Assembly (NCBI RefSeq): GCF_002931555.1
Contig: NZ_PSTZ01000005.1
Location: 1-64,000 of the forward strand
Length of the DNA stretch: 64,000 nucleotides
DNA from: Pseudoclavibacter sp. RFBB5
GTDB lineage: Bacteria > Actinomycetota > Actinomycetes > Actinomycetales > Microbacteriaceae
Direction of reading: 5' to 3'
This document shows, piece after piece, positions 8,588 through 17,414 of the stretch (within the stretch, counting starts at the first letter, position 1; each line of letters begins with the position of its first letter). Position numbers and translations under genes: made by a program. The notes beneath the pieces are model-generated. The model worked only from the letters and a program-made list of their open reading frames with translations, was not told where the DNA came from and searched no databases.

Positions 8588-10302
8588 CACGAGCAGCGTA
8601 CCGACGTCGCGCCGCGCGGAGCGCGACCGCCGCGATCGTGATCCTCGCCGTGCTCGTGCTCGCCGGATGCGCCCGCATCCCGACCTCCGGCCAGGTCCTG
8701 GCCGGAGAGTCCGAGCAGCAGGAGAGCGACCAGTCCTACAGCTTCTTCCCTGACGCCCCCCGCGACGGGATGAGCCGCGAGGAGATCGTCGAGGGGTTCC
8801 TCGACGCGGGAACCGGAACGCAGAACGACTACGAGGTCGCGAGAGAGTACCTCGCGGACTCGTACCGACAGGAGTGGGACCCGAACGCGCGCATCCTCAT
8901 CACGGCATCCGTGCCGGACGTGGTCGATGCGGGGCCGGACAGCATCCAAGCCAGCTACAAGTCCTCGGCGAGCGTCGACTCGGAAGGCCTCTACAGCGAG
9001 CTGAAGAGCGGAACGACGGAACGCCTCGAGTTCACGCTCGCCCAGGACTCCGCCGGCGAGTGGAGGATCACGGAGGCCCCACCGGGCATCGTGCTTCTCA
9101 GCCAGAACTTCCGCAGCCTCTTCAAGAGCTACACGCTCTACTTCTACGACGACACCCTCTCGCGGCTCGTGCCGGACGTGCGCTGGTTCGACGCGCAGCA
9201 GACAGCGCTGACGCGGATCGCCCGCGCGCTCGTGAACGGCCCAGCCCCCTGGCTCGCCGAGGGCAACGTCGTCAGCGCCATCCCGTCCGGTGTCTCACTG
9301 CTGGGGGCGGTCACCGTCGAAGGGGATGTCGCCGACGTCGACTTCTCGTCGAGTCTCTCCTCGACCTCACCCGACCAGTACTCGCGGATGCTCCTGCAGC
9401 TCACCGAGAGCTTCGCGGACTTCGAGGCGATCACGAGCGTCACCATGTCGATCACGGGTGTCCCCATCGACCAGGAGCTTCCTCCGGAGGATGAGGTCGT
9501 GGTCAACCGCCAGGTGACGAGCACGCCGCTCGTGTACAAGAGCGGCGAGCTCGGCTTCCTCGGCGGCGTCAACGTCACGGCATCGCCAGAGACGGCGGCC
9601 CTGCAGGGTGCGCTCGCCTCGCTCAGCCCGCAGAAGGGCGCCTACTCCGCCGACGGCGACGTCGCATCCTTCGTGACCCCGAACGGCGTCTTCACGACGC
9701 CCATCTCCGATCCTGAACCCCTGCTCGTGGACGCGCGGCCGGGTCCGTTGGCCATGAGCCTGGACAGCTGGGGATACACCTGGACGGGGAGCACGGACGG
9801 GCCCGGGCTCCGCGCGACCGACGTCGAGGACCGCCAGCACAGCTGGCTCGAGCCCGCGGAGAACGTGGGAGCCACCGGGTACCGGGCCATCGCCGTGTCG
9901 CGCGACGGCGCGAGGCTGGCCGTGCTCGAGAACAGCTCCGTCGGGGTGCGCGTCGCCGTCATGGCGATCGAGCGTGAGCCGAGCACGAATCGACCAGTGG
10001 CGCTCGGTGTCCCGCTCGTCCTCGAACCGGGCGGAGCCTCGCCGGTCGACCTCGCCTGGGTCGACGAGACGTCGCTCGCCGTCCTCGCGGTTGGCAGCGA
10101 GGGGACCGCCGAGGTCCGGACACAGACGGTCGGCGGCACGGTCAGCGTCAACGGTGCGGTGCTCGACGGGCAGCAGATCACGGGAAGCAACACCCCTGCC
10201 GGGCTGCGAGTGCTTGACAAGGACCACCACATCTACGTGCCGAAGGGCAACAGGTGGCAGCAGTCGGACGCCGTCGTCGACTTCATCCTGACGCAGGTGT
10301 GA
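8584..10302 (+). CDS. lpqB: Lipoprotein LpqB
   Basis: This 572-residue lipoprotein has a signal peptide rich in Arg followed by a hydrophobic run and a lipobox (LVLAGC) with lipidated Cys29. It contains a GerMN-like domain (about 195-290) and a C-terminal beta-propeller-like LpqB domain. In actinobacteria LpqB is encoded after mtrAB and modulates MtrB signalling from outside the membrane. The GTG start overlaps the mtrB stop as GTGA. Length and order match the family. Confidence 0.95.
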   Translation: MTRAAYRRRAARSATAAIVILAVLVLAGCARIPTSGQVLAGESEQQESDQSYSFFPDAPRDGMSREEIVEGFLDAGTGTQNDYEVAREYLADSYRQEWDPNARILITASVPDVVDAGPDSIQASYKSSASVDSEGLYSELKSGTTERLEFTLAQDSAGEWRITEAPPGIVLLSQNFRSLFKSYTLYFYDDTLSRLVPDVRWFDAQQTALTRIARALVNGPAPWLAEGNVVSAIPSGVSLLGAVTVEGDVADVDFSSSLSSTSPDQYSRMLLQLTESFADFEAITSVTMSITGVPIDQELPPEDEVVVNRQVTSTPLVYKSGELGFLGGVNVTASPETAALQGALASLSPQKGAYSADGDVASFVTPNGVFTTPISDPEPLLVDARPGPLAMSLDSWGYTWTGSTDGPGLRATDVEDRQHSWLEPAENVGATGYRAIAVSRDGARLAVLENSSVGVRVAVMAIEREPSTNRPVALGVPLVLEPGGASPVDLAWVDETSLAVLAVGSEGTAEVRTQTVGGTVSVNGAVLDGQQITGSNTPAGLRVLDKDHHIYVPKGNRWQQSDAVVDFILTQV

Positions 10303-10378
10303 CGGATGCGCTGAGGCGGTTCTCCACAGTCTCAGTCGCCGGGGGAGACCGCGGACCAGGCTGAGGCAAGCTGGCAGG

Positions 10379-11128
10379 ATGTCGCCGCCGTCGATGCAGG
10401 TCGCGCTTCTGCGCACGTGGCTCGAGCGGCTGCGTGCGGATGCGCTCGACGCGCTCGCGGTGGTCCTGCCGGTCACATGCGCCGCGTGCGGAGCCGTCGA
10501 TCGGGCCCTGTGCCGGCGGTGCGCTGAGCACCTCGCGCGCGACACGTTCGTCCGGGCGTGCGAGCTGCCCGTCGTCGCCGTCGACGGCAGCCGCATCCCG
10601 GTCATCGCCGCGTCCGACTATGAAGGACCGACCAAGGCGCTCATCGCGGCGCTCAAGGAACGTGGGAGGACGGACGCGGCCCGCCCGCTCGGCCTCCTTC
10701 TGCGGAGCGCGATCAGCGCACTGGCGGAGTCCACGCGAGCCCCCGCATCCACGACCGGACCGCAACCCGCGTGGGTTCCGGTGCTCGCGCCCTCCTCGCC
10801 GAAGTCTCGTCGTGTGCGCGGGTACGCCCACCTCGCCATGCTCTGGGAGGCTGCGGTGCCCGGGACGCGCGGCGTCGACGGGCTCCGCATCACCCGGCGG
10901 GTCCGCGATCAGGCGGGGCTCTCCCAGCACGCCAGGGCAGCGAACCTCGAGGACGCCTACGTCGCTGACCCCAGGCTCGCCGGTGCGCGGGTCGTCCTGG
11001 TCGACGACGTCGTCACGAGCGGCGCGACGATCAGGGAATCGGTGCGCGCACTGGAAGCCGTTGGGGCGGTGGTCGTCGGCTGCGCTGTCATCGCGGAGAC
11101 CAGGCGGAGAGCACCGCATCACCCGTGA
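10379..11128 (+). CDS. ComF family phosphoribosyltransferase-like protein
   Basis: This 249-residue protein begins with a zinc-ribbon-like pattern (TCAACG then LCRRC, about residues 33-50). It ends with a type I phosphoribosyltransferase domain whose PRPP loop is VVLVDDVVTSGATIRESV. ComF proteins are linked to DNA uptake in competent bacteria and elsewhere probably act in nucleobase or DNA metabolism; no competence operon is nearby. It sits between lpqB and hpf, a common actinobacterial arrangement. A weak -10-like CAAGCT six bases before the ATG would give a leaderless transcript; no clear ribosome site is seen. Confidence 0.9.
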   Translation: MSPPSMQVALLRTWLERLRADALDALAVVLPVTCAACGAVDRALCRRCAEHLARDTFVRACELPVVAVDGSRIPVIAASDYEGPTKALIAALKERGRTDAARPLGLLLRSAISALAESTRAPASTTGPQPAWVPVLAPSSPKSRRVRGYAHLAMLWEAAVPGTRGVDGLRITRRVRDQAGLSQHARAANLEDAYVADPRLAGARVVLVDDVVTSGATIRESVRALEAVGAVVVGCAVIAETRRRAPHHP

Positions 11129-11162
11129 GCCGAACTCGACACGCGCGGAGGGTACGGCATGC

Positions 11163-11176
11163 CTGCGAAGTCGCAG
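11163..11176. repeat. Short palindrome upstream of hpf
   Basis: CTGCGA-AG-TCGCAG is a perfect inverted repeat with 6-base arms, about 25 bases upstream of a TACGAT -10-like element at 11200-11205 and 90 bases before hpf. It could be an operator or chance. Confidence 0.3.
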
Positions 11177-11266
11177 ATAACACCGGGTGAATAGGGGTCT
11201 ACGATTGCGGCACAGCATCACGAGGCAGTGACACCTCGGCCTCGTGCAGAACGACAGGAGAGTGAC

Positions 11267-11935
11267 ATGGAAATCACGATCACCGGTCGCAACACCGAGA
11301 TCCCGGACCGTTTCCGCGAGTACGCCACGGAGAAAGCGCTCGCCAAGGTCTCGTTGCTCGATGGCAAGACGCAGGCGGCTGAAATCAAGCTGACTAAGCG
11401 CACGGACCGCGCGGGCAATCTGCTCGACAAGGGCAAGGTCGAGATCACGCTCTTCGGCCCAGGCCCGCTCATCCGCGCAGAAGCCGAAGCCGGTGACAAG
11501 TACGCAGCCTTCGATCTCGCGCTCGACAAGCTCGTCGAGCGCCTCCGTCGCAACAAGGACCGCAAGAAGATCCACCGCGGACAGCACACCCCCCTCCGGC
11601 TCCAAGAGGCGGCCGCAGACAACTTCTCGCAGATCGATGTGGTTCCCGCTGACACGGACACGATCAGGCTCGTCGAGAACGGCGGCACCGCCTCGGAGAT
11701 CGCTGCGGAAGAAGAGCAGCTGGACGAGCTCTACTCGCCCGTCGTGATCCGCGAGAAGACGTTCGCCCCGAAGCGCCTCAGCAACGACGAAGCCGTCGAT
11801 CACATGGAGCTCCTCGGCCACGACTTCTTCCTCTTCATCGAGAGCGAGTCGCTCCGCCCGAGCGTCGTGTACCGCCGGCGCGGCTGGGACTACGGCGTCA
11901 TCGCGCTCGACGAGAACGAGGTTCCCGTCTCCTGA
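11267..11935 (+). CDS. hpf: Ribosome hibernation promoting factor, long form
   Basis: The ATG at 11267 follows AGGAGAGTGAC and begins MEITITGRNTEIP, the typical start of the family. The 222-residue protein has an N-terminal S30AE domain (about 1-100) that binds the small subunit. A linker leads to the C-terminal long-HPF dimerisation domain (VVIREKTFAPKRLSNDEAV, then RRRGWDYGVI). Long HPF pairs 70S ribosomes into inactive 100S particles in stationary phase. It lies upstream of secA, separated by a hairpin. An earlier in-frame ATG at 11228 adds 13 unlike residues and lacks a ribosome site. Confidence 0.95.
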   Translation: MEITITGRNTEIPDRFREYATEKALAKVSLLDGKTQAAEIKLTKRTDRAGNLLDKGKVEITLFGPGPLIRAEAEAGDKYAAFDLALDKLVERLRRNKDRKKIHRGQHTPLRLQEAAADNFSQIDVVPADTDTIRLVENGGTASEIAAEEEQLDELYSPVVIREKTFAPKRLSNDEAVDHMELLGHDFFLFIESESLRPSVVYRRRGWDYGVIALDENEVPVS

Positions 11936-11950
11936 GCCCAGCTCGCTCAG

Positions 11951-11991
11951 CCTCGCCCCGGTCGATGCGTCCAGCATCGGTCGGGGCGAGG
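11951..11991 (+). terminator. Terminator-like hairpin between hpf and secA
   Basis: An 18-bp stem (arms 11951-11968 and 11974-11991, two G-U pairs, 5-base loop) follows the hpf stop. There is no T-run, and the secA -10 element starts five bases later. Confidence 0.6.
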
Positions 11992-11995
11992 TGCG

Positions 11996-12001
11996 TAGAA
12001 T
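11996..12001 (+). promoter_or_regulatory. Probable -10 element of secA
   Basis: TAGAAT matches the -10 consensus and lies just after the hpf hairpin. Transcription starting near 12008 would leave about 70 bases of leader before the secA TTG start. Confidence 0.5.
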
Positions 12002-12077
12002 CAACGAATATGCACAGCATGGGCTGTGCCTCTCAGCGCGCTCTCGCGCCGCTTGCGTCAACCAGTAGGAGCAGACC

Positions 12078-15026
12078 TTGGCCTCAGTTCTCGAGAAGAT
12101 TCTCCGCATGGGCGAAGGGCGCACCCTTCGCAAGCTCGAGAGCATCGCCAAGCAGGTCGGACGCCTCGAGGACGCCTTCAAGGAGTACAGCGACGATGAG
12201 CTGCGCGACATCACCGCATCCTTCCGCGAGCGGCACGAAGCGGGGGAGTCGCTCGACGCACTCCTGCCGGAGGCGTTCGGCGCCGTCCGCGAGGCCGCGG
12301 GGCGTGTGCTCGGTCTCCGCCACTACGACGTGCAGCTCATGGGTGGGGCCGCCCTGCACCTCGGCAACATCGCGGAGATGAAGACCGGTGAGGGCAAGAC
12401 CCTCGTCGCGACGCTGCCCGCCTACCTCAATGCCATCGCGGGCAAGGGCGTGCACGTCGTCACGGTCAACGACTTCCTCGCGAGCTACCAGTCCGACCTC
12501 ATGGGCCGCGTGTTCCGCGCCCTCGGCATGACCACGGGCTGCATCGTCTCCGGCCAGTCGCCCGCTGAGCGCCGCGAGCAGTACGCGGCCGACGTCACCT
12601 ACGGCACGAACAACGAGTTCGGCTTCGACTACCTCCGCGACAACATGGCCTGGCGTGCCGAGGACATGGTTCAGCGCGAGCACTTCTTCGCCATCGTGGA
12701 CGAGGTCGACTCCATCCTCATCGACGAAGCTCGCACACCGCTCATCATCTCCGGCCCCGCTCAGGGCGACGCGAACCGCTGGTACTCGGAGTTCGCCTCC
12801 ATCGTGCGCAAGCTCAAGGAAGGTCGCGACTACGAGGTCGACGAGAAGAAGCGCACGATCGGCGTCCTGGAGCCCGGCATCGACCGCGTCGAGGACGCCC
12901 TCGGCATCGACAACCTGTACGAGTCGGCGAACACGCCGCTCATCTCCTTCCTGAACAACGCCATCAAGGCGAAGGCGCTCTTCAAGCGCGACAAGGAATA
13001 CGTCGTGCAGAACGGCGAGGTCAACATCGTCGACGAGCACACGGGCCGCATCCTCAAGGGGCGCCGATACAACGAGGGCCTGCACCAGGCGATCGAGGCG
13101 AAGGAAGGGGTGCAGATCAAGGCCGAGAACCAGACGATGGCCACGGTCACCCTGCAGAACTACTTCCTCATGTACGACAAGCTCGCGGGCATGACCGGTA
13201 CGGCCGAGACCGAAGCGGCCGAGTTCATGAGCACCTACAAACTCGGTGTGGTGCCCATCCGCACGAACCGTCCGATGCAGCGCAAGGACAACCCCGACCT
13301 CGTCTACAAGAACGAGAAGGTCAAGTTCGACCAGGTCGTCGAGGACATCGTCGAGCGGCACGAGACCGGACAGCCCGTGCTCGTCGGCACGACCAGCGTC
13401 GAGAAGAGCGAGTACCTCTCGAAGCTCTTGGCGAAACGCGGAATCAAGCACGAGGTGCTCAACGCGAAGAACCACGCGCGCGAGGCCGCGATCGTCGCTC
13501 AGGCTGGTCGCAAGGGCGCGGTCACGGTCGCCACGAACATGGCCGGTCGCGGAACCGACATCATGCTCGGCGGTAACGCCGAGTTCCTCGCGGTCGCCGA
13601 GATGACCGCCCTCGGCCTCGACCCGCAGGAGAACGCCGACGAGTACGACGAGAAGTGGCTCGAGGTCTTCTCCGCCATGAAGGAGCAGGTCAAGGGCGAG
13701 GCCGACGCAGTCGCGGAAGCGGGCGGCCTCTACGTGCTCGGCACCGAGCGCCACGAGTCGCGTCGAATCGACAACCAGCTGCGTGGACGCTCCGGACGTC
13801 AGGGGGACCCGGGCGAGAGCCGCTTCTACCTGTCCATGACGGACGACCTCATGCGCCTCTTCAACACCGGTGCGACCCGCGCGATCATGGCAGGCGACGG
13901 CACGCCAGACGATCTCGCACTCGAGTCGCGCATCGTCTCGCGCGCCATCCGCTCGGCGCAGTCGCAGGTCGAGTCGCGCAACGCGGAGATCCGCAAGAAC
14001 GTGCTCAAGTACGACAACGTGCTCAACGAGCAGCGCACAGCGATCTACAGCGACCGCCGCCGCATCCTCGAAGGCGACGACATCGCCGACAAGGTGCAGA
14101 ACTTCCTCACCGACGCGATCGACGACATCATCCAGGAGCACACGGGAGATGGCACGGGCGACGACTGGGAATTCGATGCCCTCTGGACAGACCTCAAGCA
14201 GCTGTACCCGGTCGGCATCACCGAGGAGGAGCTCTTCGAGGAAGCGGGTGGGCGCAGCAAGCTCACGCGGAAGCTCCTCGAGGAGGAGGTCCTCTCCGAT
14301 GCACGCCACGCCTACGAGCGCCGCGAAGCATCGATCGGCACGGAGGCCACCCGCGAGCTCGAGCGACGCGTCGTGCTGAGCGTCATCGACCGGAAGTGGC
14401 GCGACCACCTCTACGAGATGGACAACCTCAAGGACGGCATCGGCCTCCGCGCCATGGCGCAGCGTGACCCGCTCGTCGAGTACACCCGCGAGGGCTTCGC
14501 GATGTTCCAGCAGATGCTCGGCAGCATCCGCGAGGAATCCGTCGGCTTCCTCTACAACCTCGAGGTCACGGTCAAGAAGGACGAGACGCCGTCCGCCAGC
14601 GAGACGCCCGACGTGCAGATCGTCGCGAAGGGGCTCGACGAGAAGGCGCAGACCGCGCTCAGCTACTCGGCAGCTACCGACCAGGGTGAGGTCGAGGTGC
14701 GCAACGAGCGCGGTCAGCTCAACCAGCGGGCGACTGCGGAGGCCAAGCGCCGCGAGCGGGACCTCGGCACCTCCTCCGCGCTCGACCAGGCTCGCGGCGA
14801 GGCCGGTGAGGAGCCGGCAGCGCCGGTGGCCAGCACACAGCAGGCAACACGCTCGCGCCAGCCAGCCTCGCGTTCGGGGAACCCCGCGAAGCGGCAGGCG
14901 GCCGAGCAGGCGTCCCCGTCTGACGGCGACAGCCCGGCCGCAGGCAGCTCGTTCGGCAAGGGCGCGACGTCGAAGCCTGGTGGCCAGCCCGCGGGCAACC
15001 GCGCGCAGCGACGCCGCAAGAAGTAG
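12078..15026 (+). CDS. secA: Preprotein translocase ATPase SecA
   Basis: This 982-residue motor drives proteins through SecYEG. Walker A is TGEGKT (residues 103-108) and Walker B is the DEVD box at 208-211. The helicase motor NBD2 includes [13 protein letters not shown] and the later [17 protein letters not shown]. Helical wing and scaffold domains follow. The C-terminus is Ser/Ala/Gln-rich and ends in a basic run (RAQRRRKK). No Cys-rich zinc-binding C-terminal motif is present. The TTG start follows AGGAGC at good spacing and gives the canonical N-terminus. It is the general SecA rather than the shorter accessory SecA2. Confidence 0.97.
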   Translation: MASVLEKILRMGEGRTLRKLESIAKQVGRLEDAFKEYSDDELRDITASFRERHEAGESLDALLPEAFGAVREAAGRVLGLRHYDVQLMGGAALHLGNIAEMKTGEGKTLVATLPAYLNAIAGKGVHVVTVNDFLASYQSDLMGRVFRALGMTTGCIVSGQSPAERREQYAADVTYGTNNEFGFDYLRDNMAWRAEDMVQREHFFAIVDEVDSILIDEARTPLIISGPAQGDANRWYSEFASIVRKLKEGRDYEVDEKKRTIGVLEPGIDRVEDALGIDNLYESANTPLISFLNNAIKAKALFKRDKEYVVQNGEVNIVDEHTGRILKGRRYNEGLHQAIEAKEGVQIKAENQTMATVTLQNYFLMYDKLAGMTGTAETEAAEFMSTYKLGVVPIRTNRPMQRKDNPDLVYKNEKVKFDQVVEDIVERHETGQPVLVGTTSVEKSEYLSKLLAKRGIKHEVLNAKNHAREAAIVAQAGRKGAVTVATNMAGRGTDIMLGGNAEFLAVAEMTALGLDPQENADEYDEKWLEVFSAMKEQVKGEADAVAEAGGLYVLGTERHESRRIDNQLRGRSGRQGDPGESRFYLSMTDDLMRLFNTGATRAIMAGDGTPDDLALESRIVSRAIRSAQSQVESRNAEIRKNVLKYDNVLNEQRTAIYSDRRRILEGDDIADKVQNFLTDAIDDIIQEHTGDGTGDDWEFDALWTDLKQLYPVGITEEELFEEAGGRSKLTRKLLEEEVLSDARHAYERREASIGTEATRELERRVVLSVIDRKWRDHLYEMDNLKDGIGLRAMAQRDPLVEYTREGFAMFQQMLGSIREESVGFLYNLEVTVKKDETPSASETPDVQIVAKGLDEKAQTALSYSAATDQGEVEVRNERGQLNQRATAEAKRRERDLGTSSALDQARGEAGEEPAAPVASTQQATRSRQPASRSGNPAKRQAAEQASPSDGDSPAAGSSFGKGATSKPGGQPAGNRAQRRRKK

Positions 15027-15052
15027 CGGCCAGCTCCCGGGAGCAGAGCAGA

Positions 15053-15100
15053 CGCCTCGGCGGACGCGCCACCACTCGTGGTGGCACGTCCGCCGAGGCG
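15053..15100. terminator. Bidirectional hairpin between secA and the Rv3235-type gene
   Basis: Arms of 22 bases (15053-15074 and 15079-15100) pair with one mismatch around a 4-base loop. It is symmetric and lies between two convergent genes, so it can end transcription from both sides. Confidence 0.85.
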
Positions 15101-15120
15101 TTCTCGTCGCGCTGGGCGGT

Positions 15121-15588
15121 TCAGAGGACGTGGATGGCGGATGCCCGCCAGCGCCGGTCGAGACCCTCGAGGCGCACGGTCACGGCTCTCACCCGCGCAC
15201 CGAAGTCGAGGACGACGACGGCATCGACGATGTTCTCCGTCGTCGCCTGAATGCGCACGCTCAGCTCGACGAAGTTCGGCCGGCGAGTTGGACGCCGTCG
15301 CGCCTGCCTCGCTCGTGCTGCGTGCTGCGTGCGAATGAGCAGGTGACGGTAGACGTCGTCGGTCACCCACCTGGACAGCTGCTCGATGTCGCGGACCCCG
15401 GAGATGACCTCGACGACGCTTCGGGCCAGATTCGAGACCAGTGGAGCTGCATCGGGAAGGTCGCTCGCGGCCGTGCGTTCCCGGACGAAGAGCGGGTCGG
15501 CGTCGATGAGTTCGCCCGCCGCCGCGGAAAGCGTTGATTGTGGCGCATCGATGGCGCGGAGCGCCCTGGTGCTGCGCGTTGGCGACAT
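15121..15588 (-). CDS. Rv3235 family protein
   Basis: This 155-residue protein has a variable N-terminus and a conserved C-terminal part with ARSVVEVISGVRDIEQLSRW, the RHLLIRTQ motif and an ending WRASAIHVL. This matches the small actinobacterial Rv3235 family found next to secA. Its function is unknown; the fold is probably a compact alpha/beta domain related to SnoaL-like proteins, which is inference. It converges on secA with a shared terminator. The ATG at 15588 gives a family-like length. Confidence 0.8.
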   Translation of the reverse strand: MSPTRSTRALRAIDAPQSTLSAAAGELIDADPLFVRERTAASDLPDAAPLVSNLARSVVEVISGVRDIEQLSRWVTDDVYRHLLIRTQHAARARQARRRPTRRPNFVELSVRIQATTENIVDAVVVLDFGARVRAVTVRLEGLDRRWRASAIHVL

Positions 15589-15714
15589 ACTGCCCCCGTC
15601 GGATCTCAGACGATTCCCCCCGAACCGCCTGGCGACATGAAACCACGTCGTTCCCGGTGCTCGCGAGGGGTGAACTCCCCTGTGGATAACTCCGGTCGCA
15701 CGGGCCGTGAACTC

Positions 15715-15720
15715 TACGCT
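15715..15720 (+). promoter_or_regulatory. -10 element of a probable leaderless promoter
   Basis: TACGCT ends six bases before the GTG at 15727, the spacing expected when transcription starts on the first base of the start codon. Confidence 0.55.
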
Positions 15721-15726
15721 GTCGAG

Positions 15727-16323
15727 GTGCGATGGGACGATCTGTTCGATGACCTCGCGGGCGAGCTGCAGGGGGCGCTCGACGACGAGGCCGCCAGGCG
15801 CGCCGTCGACGAGGAGCGACTTCGCGTGGGTCGACTGACCGTGCGCGAGCGTCTCGTCGCGCTCGCGGAGGCCAGTTCGGCGCCCATCTCCCTGCAGCTG
15901 TCGGATGGTTCCCTCGTGGCCGTGCGCCCGAAGGCGTTCGGCAGCGACTGGCTGTCAGCCGAACTGCTCGCGGAATCGGGTCGGGCGCGCGTCTGCATCG
16001 TCCCGACGGCGGGTATCGCGTCCCTGGTGCTCACTGAGGAGCAACTCGTCGCAAGTCTGCGCGAACCGGCCGCGAGCGGTCCAGGTGACCTGTCCGGGCG
16101 ACTCGGCCTCGCATTCGCGCTGCGGGACCTCGGGCGGCGTCGCCGGCAGTGCGAGTTCGTGGTGACCACCGGCACGATCGTGGGCACCATCGACCGGGTC
16201 GCGCGCGACCACGTCGATGTCGCCGTCCACGAGCGCGGGGTGGCCAGAAGATCGCGAGATGTCGTCGCGTACCGCATCATCCCGCTCGACGACCTGCGTC
16301 TCGTGATCCTCGCTGACGACTGA
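15727..16323 (+). CDS. Uncharacterised small actinobacterial protein
   Basis: The GTG at 15727 begins VRWDDLFDDLAGEL, a start that fits homologues recalled from related actinobacteria, and gives 198 residues. The protein is soluble. It has a charged helical N-terminus (about 1-50) and then a beta-rich part with short repeating strands (ISLQLSDGSLVAVRPKAFG, FVVTTGTIVGTIDRV). No catalytic motif or known domain can be named. A -10 box six bases before the GTG suggests a leaderless mRNA; the frame is open further upstream but there is no ribosome site. It converges with the HTH gene at 16350. Function unknown. Confidence 0.8.
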   Translation: MRWDDLFDDLAGELQGALDDEAARRAVDEERLRVGRLTVRERLVALAEASSAPISLQLSDGSLVAVRPKAFGSDWLSAELLAESGRARVCIVPTAGIASLVLTEEQLVASLREPAASGPGDLSGRLGLAFALRDLGRRRRQCEFVVTTGTIVGTIDRVARDHVDVAVHERGVARRSRDVVAYRIIPLDDLRLVILADD

Positions 16324-16349
16324 CCGGTCCGGGGCCGGCGACGGGCTGC

Positions 16350-16661
16350 CTACGGCAACGGCCGCAGGCGCGGGGTCGTGTCATCCTGTGTCGCGTTCGC
16401 CTCGAGGAAGTCGCCGGTGTCTGCGAACTCGCCCTGGCGGAGTGCAGCGACGCGTCGCTGGTACTCGTACTGGTCGTCGATGTACTGCTCGAGCATCGTC
16501 CGTTCCACTCGCCATTCGCCGACGCCGCCGATACGGATCGCGGGCAGCTCCCCGCTCTGCACGAGACCGGTCGCCACATCCATCGTGACGTTGAGGATCT
16601 CGGAGACTTCGGCGAGGGTCAGGAAACGGCCGATTGACTGGGGGTCAACGGATGCGTTCAT
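16350..16661 (-). CDS. Excisionase-like helix-turn-helix protein
   Basis: This 103-residue protein carries a MerR/excisionase-type HTH at about residues 12-60: FLTLAEVSEILNVTMDVATGLVQSG then ELPAIRIGGVGEWRVERTMLEQYI. An acidic tail follows. Such proteins are common solitary chromosomal regulators in actinobacteria, so a phage origin is not implied. It is divergent from the SAF/CpaE-like pair and may regulate it; this is inference from position. The ATG at 16661 lies seven bases after a GATAAT -10 box, which suggests a leaderless transcript. Confidence 0.88.
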   Translation of the reverse strand: MNASVDPQSIGRFLTLAEVSEILNVTMDVATGLVQSGELPAIRIGGVGEWRVERTMLEQYIDDQYEYQRRVAALRQGEFADTGDFLEANATQDDTTPRLRPLP

Positions 16662-16668
16662 GCCCTCG

Positions 16669-16674
16669 ATTATC
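16669..16674 (-). promoter_or_regulatory. -10 element of a probable leaderless promoter
   Basis: On the minus strand GATAAT lies seven bases before the ATG of the HTH gene. It is one of the best -10 matches in the window. Confidence 0.55.
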
Positions 16675-16786
16675 GCGCGCAGATCGTGGATCGACGCATG
16701 TTGTGGATAACTTCTGCAGGTTCTCTCGCGCTGCGCCACGATGGCGGGGTCGCCACCTCGCGGCGACCGAAGAAGGGAAGAGTGGC

Positions 16787-17413
16787 ATGAGCGTGAGCAG
16801 GGCTCGCAAGCCGAGACGCTGGGTCGACCCGAGGCTCTTCCTCGGAATACTCCTCGTCATCGCGTCGGTGCTCGGTGTCGTCGGCGTTCTCGTCGCCGGG
16901 AACCGAACGGAAATTGCCTACGCCGCCGCCACGACGATCGCACCCGGGCAGCTGATCACGGTCGATGACCTCGTGGCCGTCGAGGTCGTGCTCGGGCCGA
17001 GCGCGGAGGCGTACGTGAGCACGGAGACGGTGCCGACGGGCGAGTTCCTCGTGACCCAGGCGGTCGAGGCTGGTGAGCTCCTGCCGAGGTCAGCCCTCGG
17101 GGACGCTGATTCGAGCCGGTCGTCGGTTGTCGTCGAAGTCTCCGGCGGGCTGCCGACGGAGCTGGGCGCTGGCAGTGCGGTGGAACTCTGGTCGAGCCAG
17201 GAGTCAGCCCCCGGGACCTACGGCGCGCCAGTGCTGACCTCGTCGAATGCGACGGTCGCGAAGATCCTCCCGAGGGAAGGGGCCCTTTCCGCGAGCCAGG
17301 CGGACCGGGTGGAGCTGCTGCTGCCGAAGGCCGAGATCCCCGCACTGCTCGCGGCGATCAGCAACGATTCGCGGCTGGCCCTCGTCCCAGTCTTCCGCGA
17401 GAAGGGGCAGTGA
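16787..17413 (+). CDS. SAF domain protein, CpaB-like
   Basis: This 208-residue protein has a short basic N-terminus, one membrane helix at about residues 16-40 and a SAF domain directly after it (IAPGQLITVDDLVAVEVVLG, then PTGEFLVTQAVEAGELL). This layout matches CpaB/RcpC, the periplasmic protein of Tad/Flp pilus assembly. The next gene is CpaE-like, but no pilin, secretin, TadA or TadBC gene is in the window. The ATG follows AAGGGAAGAGTGGC, an acceptable ribosome site; an upstream in-frame extension is Arg-rich and not family-like. The stop is one base before the ATG region of the next gene, so the two form an operon. Confidence 0.85.
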   Translation: MSVSRARKPRRWVDPRLFLGILLVIASVLGVVGVLVAGNRTEIAYAAATTIAPGQLITVDDLVAVEVVLGPSAEAYVSTETVPTGEFLVTQAVEAGELLPRSALGDADSSRSSVVVEVSGGLPTELGAGSAVELWSSQESAPGTYGAPVLTSSNATVAKILPREGALSASQADRVELLLPKAEIPALLAAISNDSRLALVPVFREKGQ

Positions 17414-17414
17414 C

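Noticed and set aside
12010-12381. Possible upstream frame starting eight bases after the secA -10 box
   Set aside because: It runs into secA in another frame, has Arg/Ser-rich composition and no recognisable feature. A short regulatory frame cannot be excluded but is not supported.
12084-14408. Long open frame of 774 codons antisense to secA
   Set aside because: It lies fully opposite secA, has a composition expected from the reverse complement of GC-rich codons (many Asp, Val, Leu, His, Arg) and shows no domain.
16350-16661. Excisionase-like HTH as a sign of a prophage or integrative element
   Set aside because: No integrase, attachment site or phage gene is near, and such HTH proteins are common stand-alone chromosomal genes.
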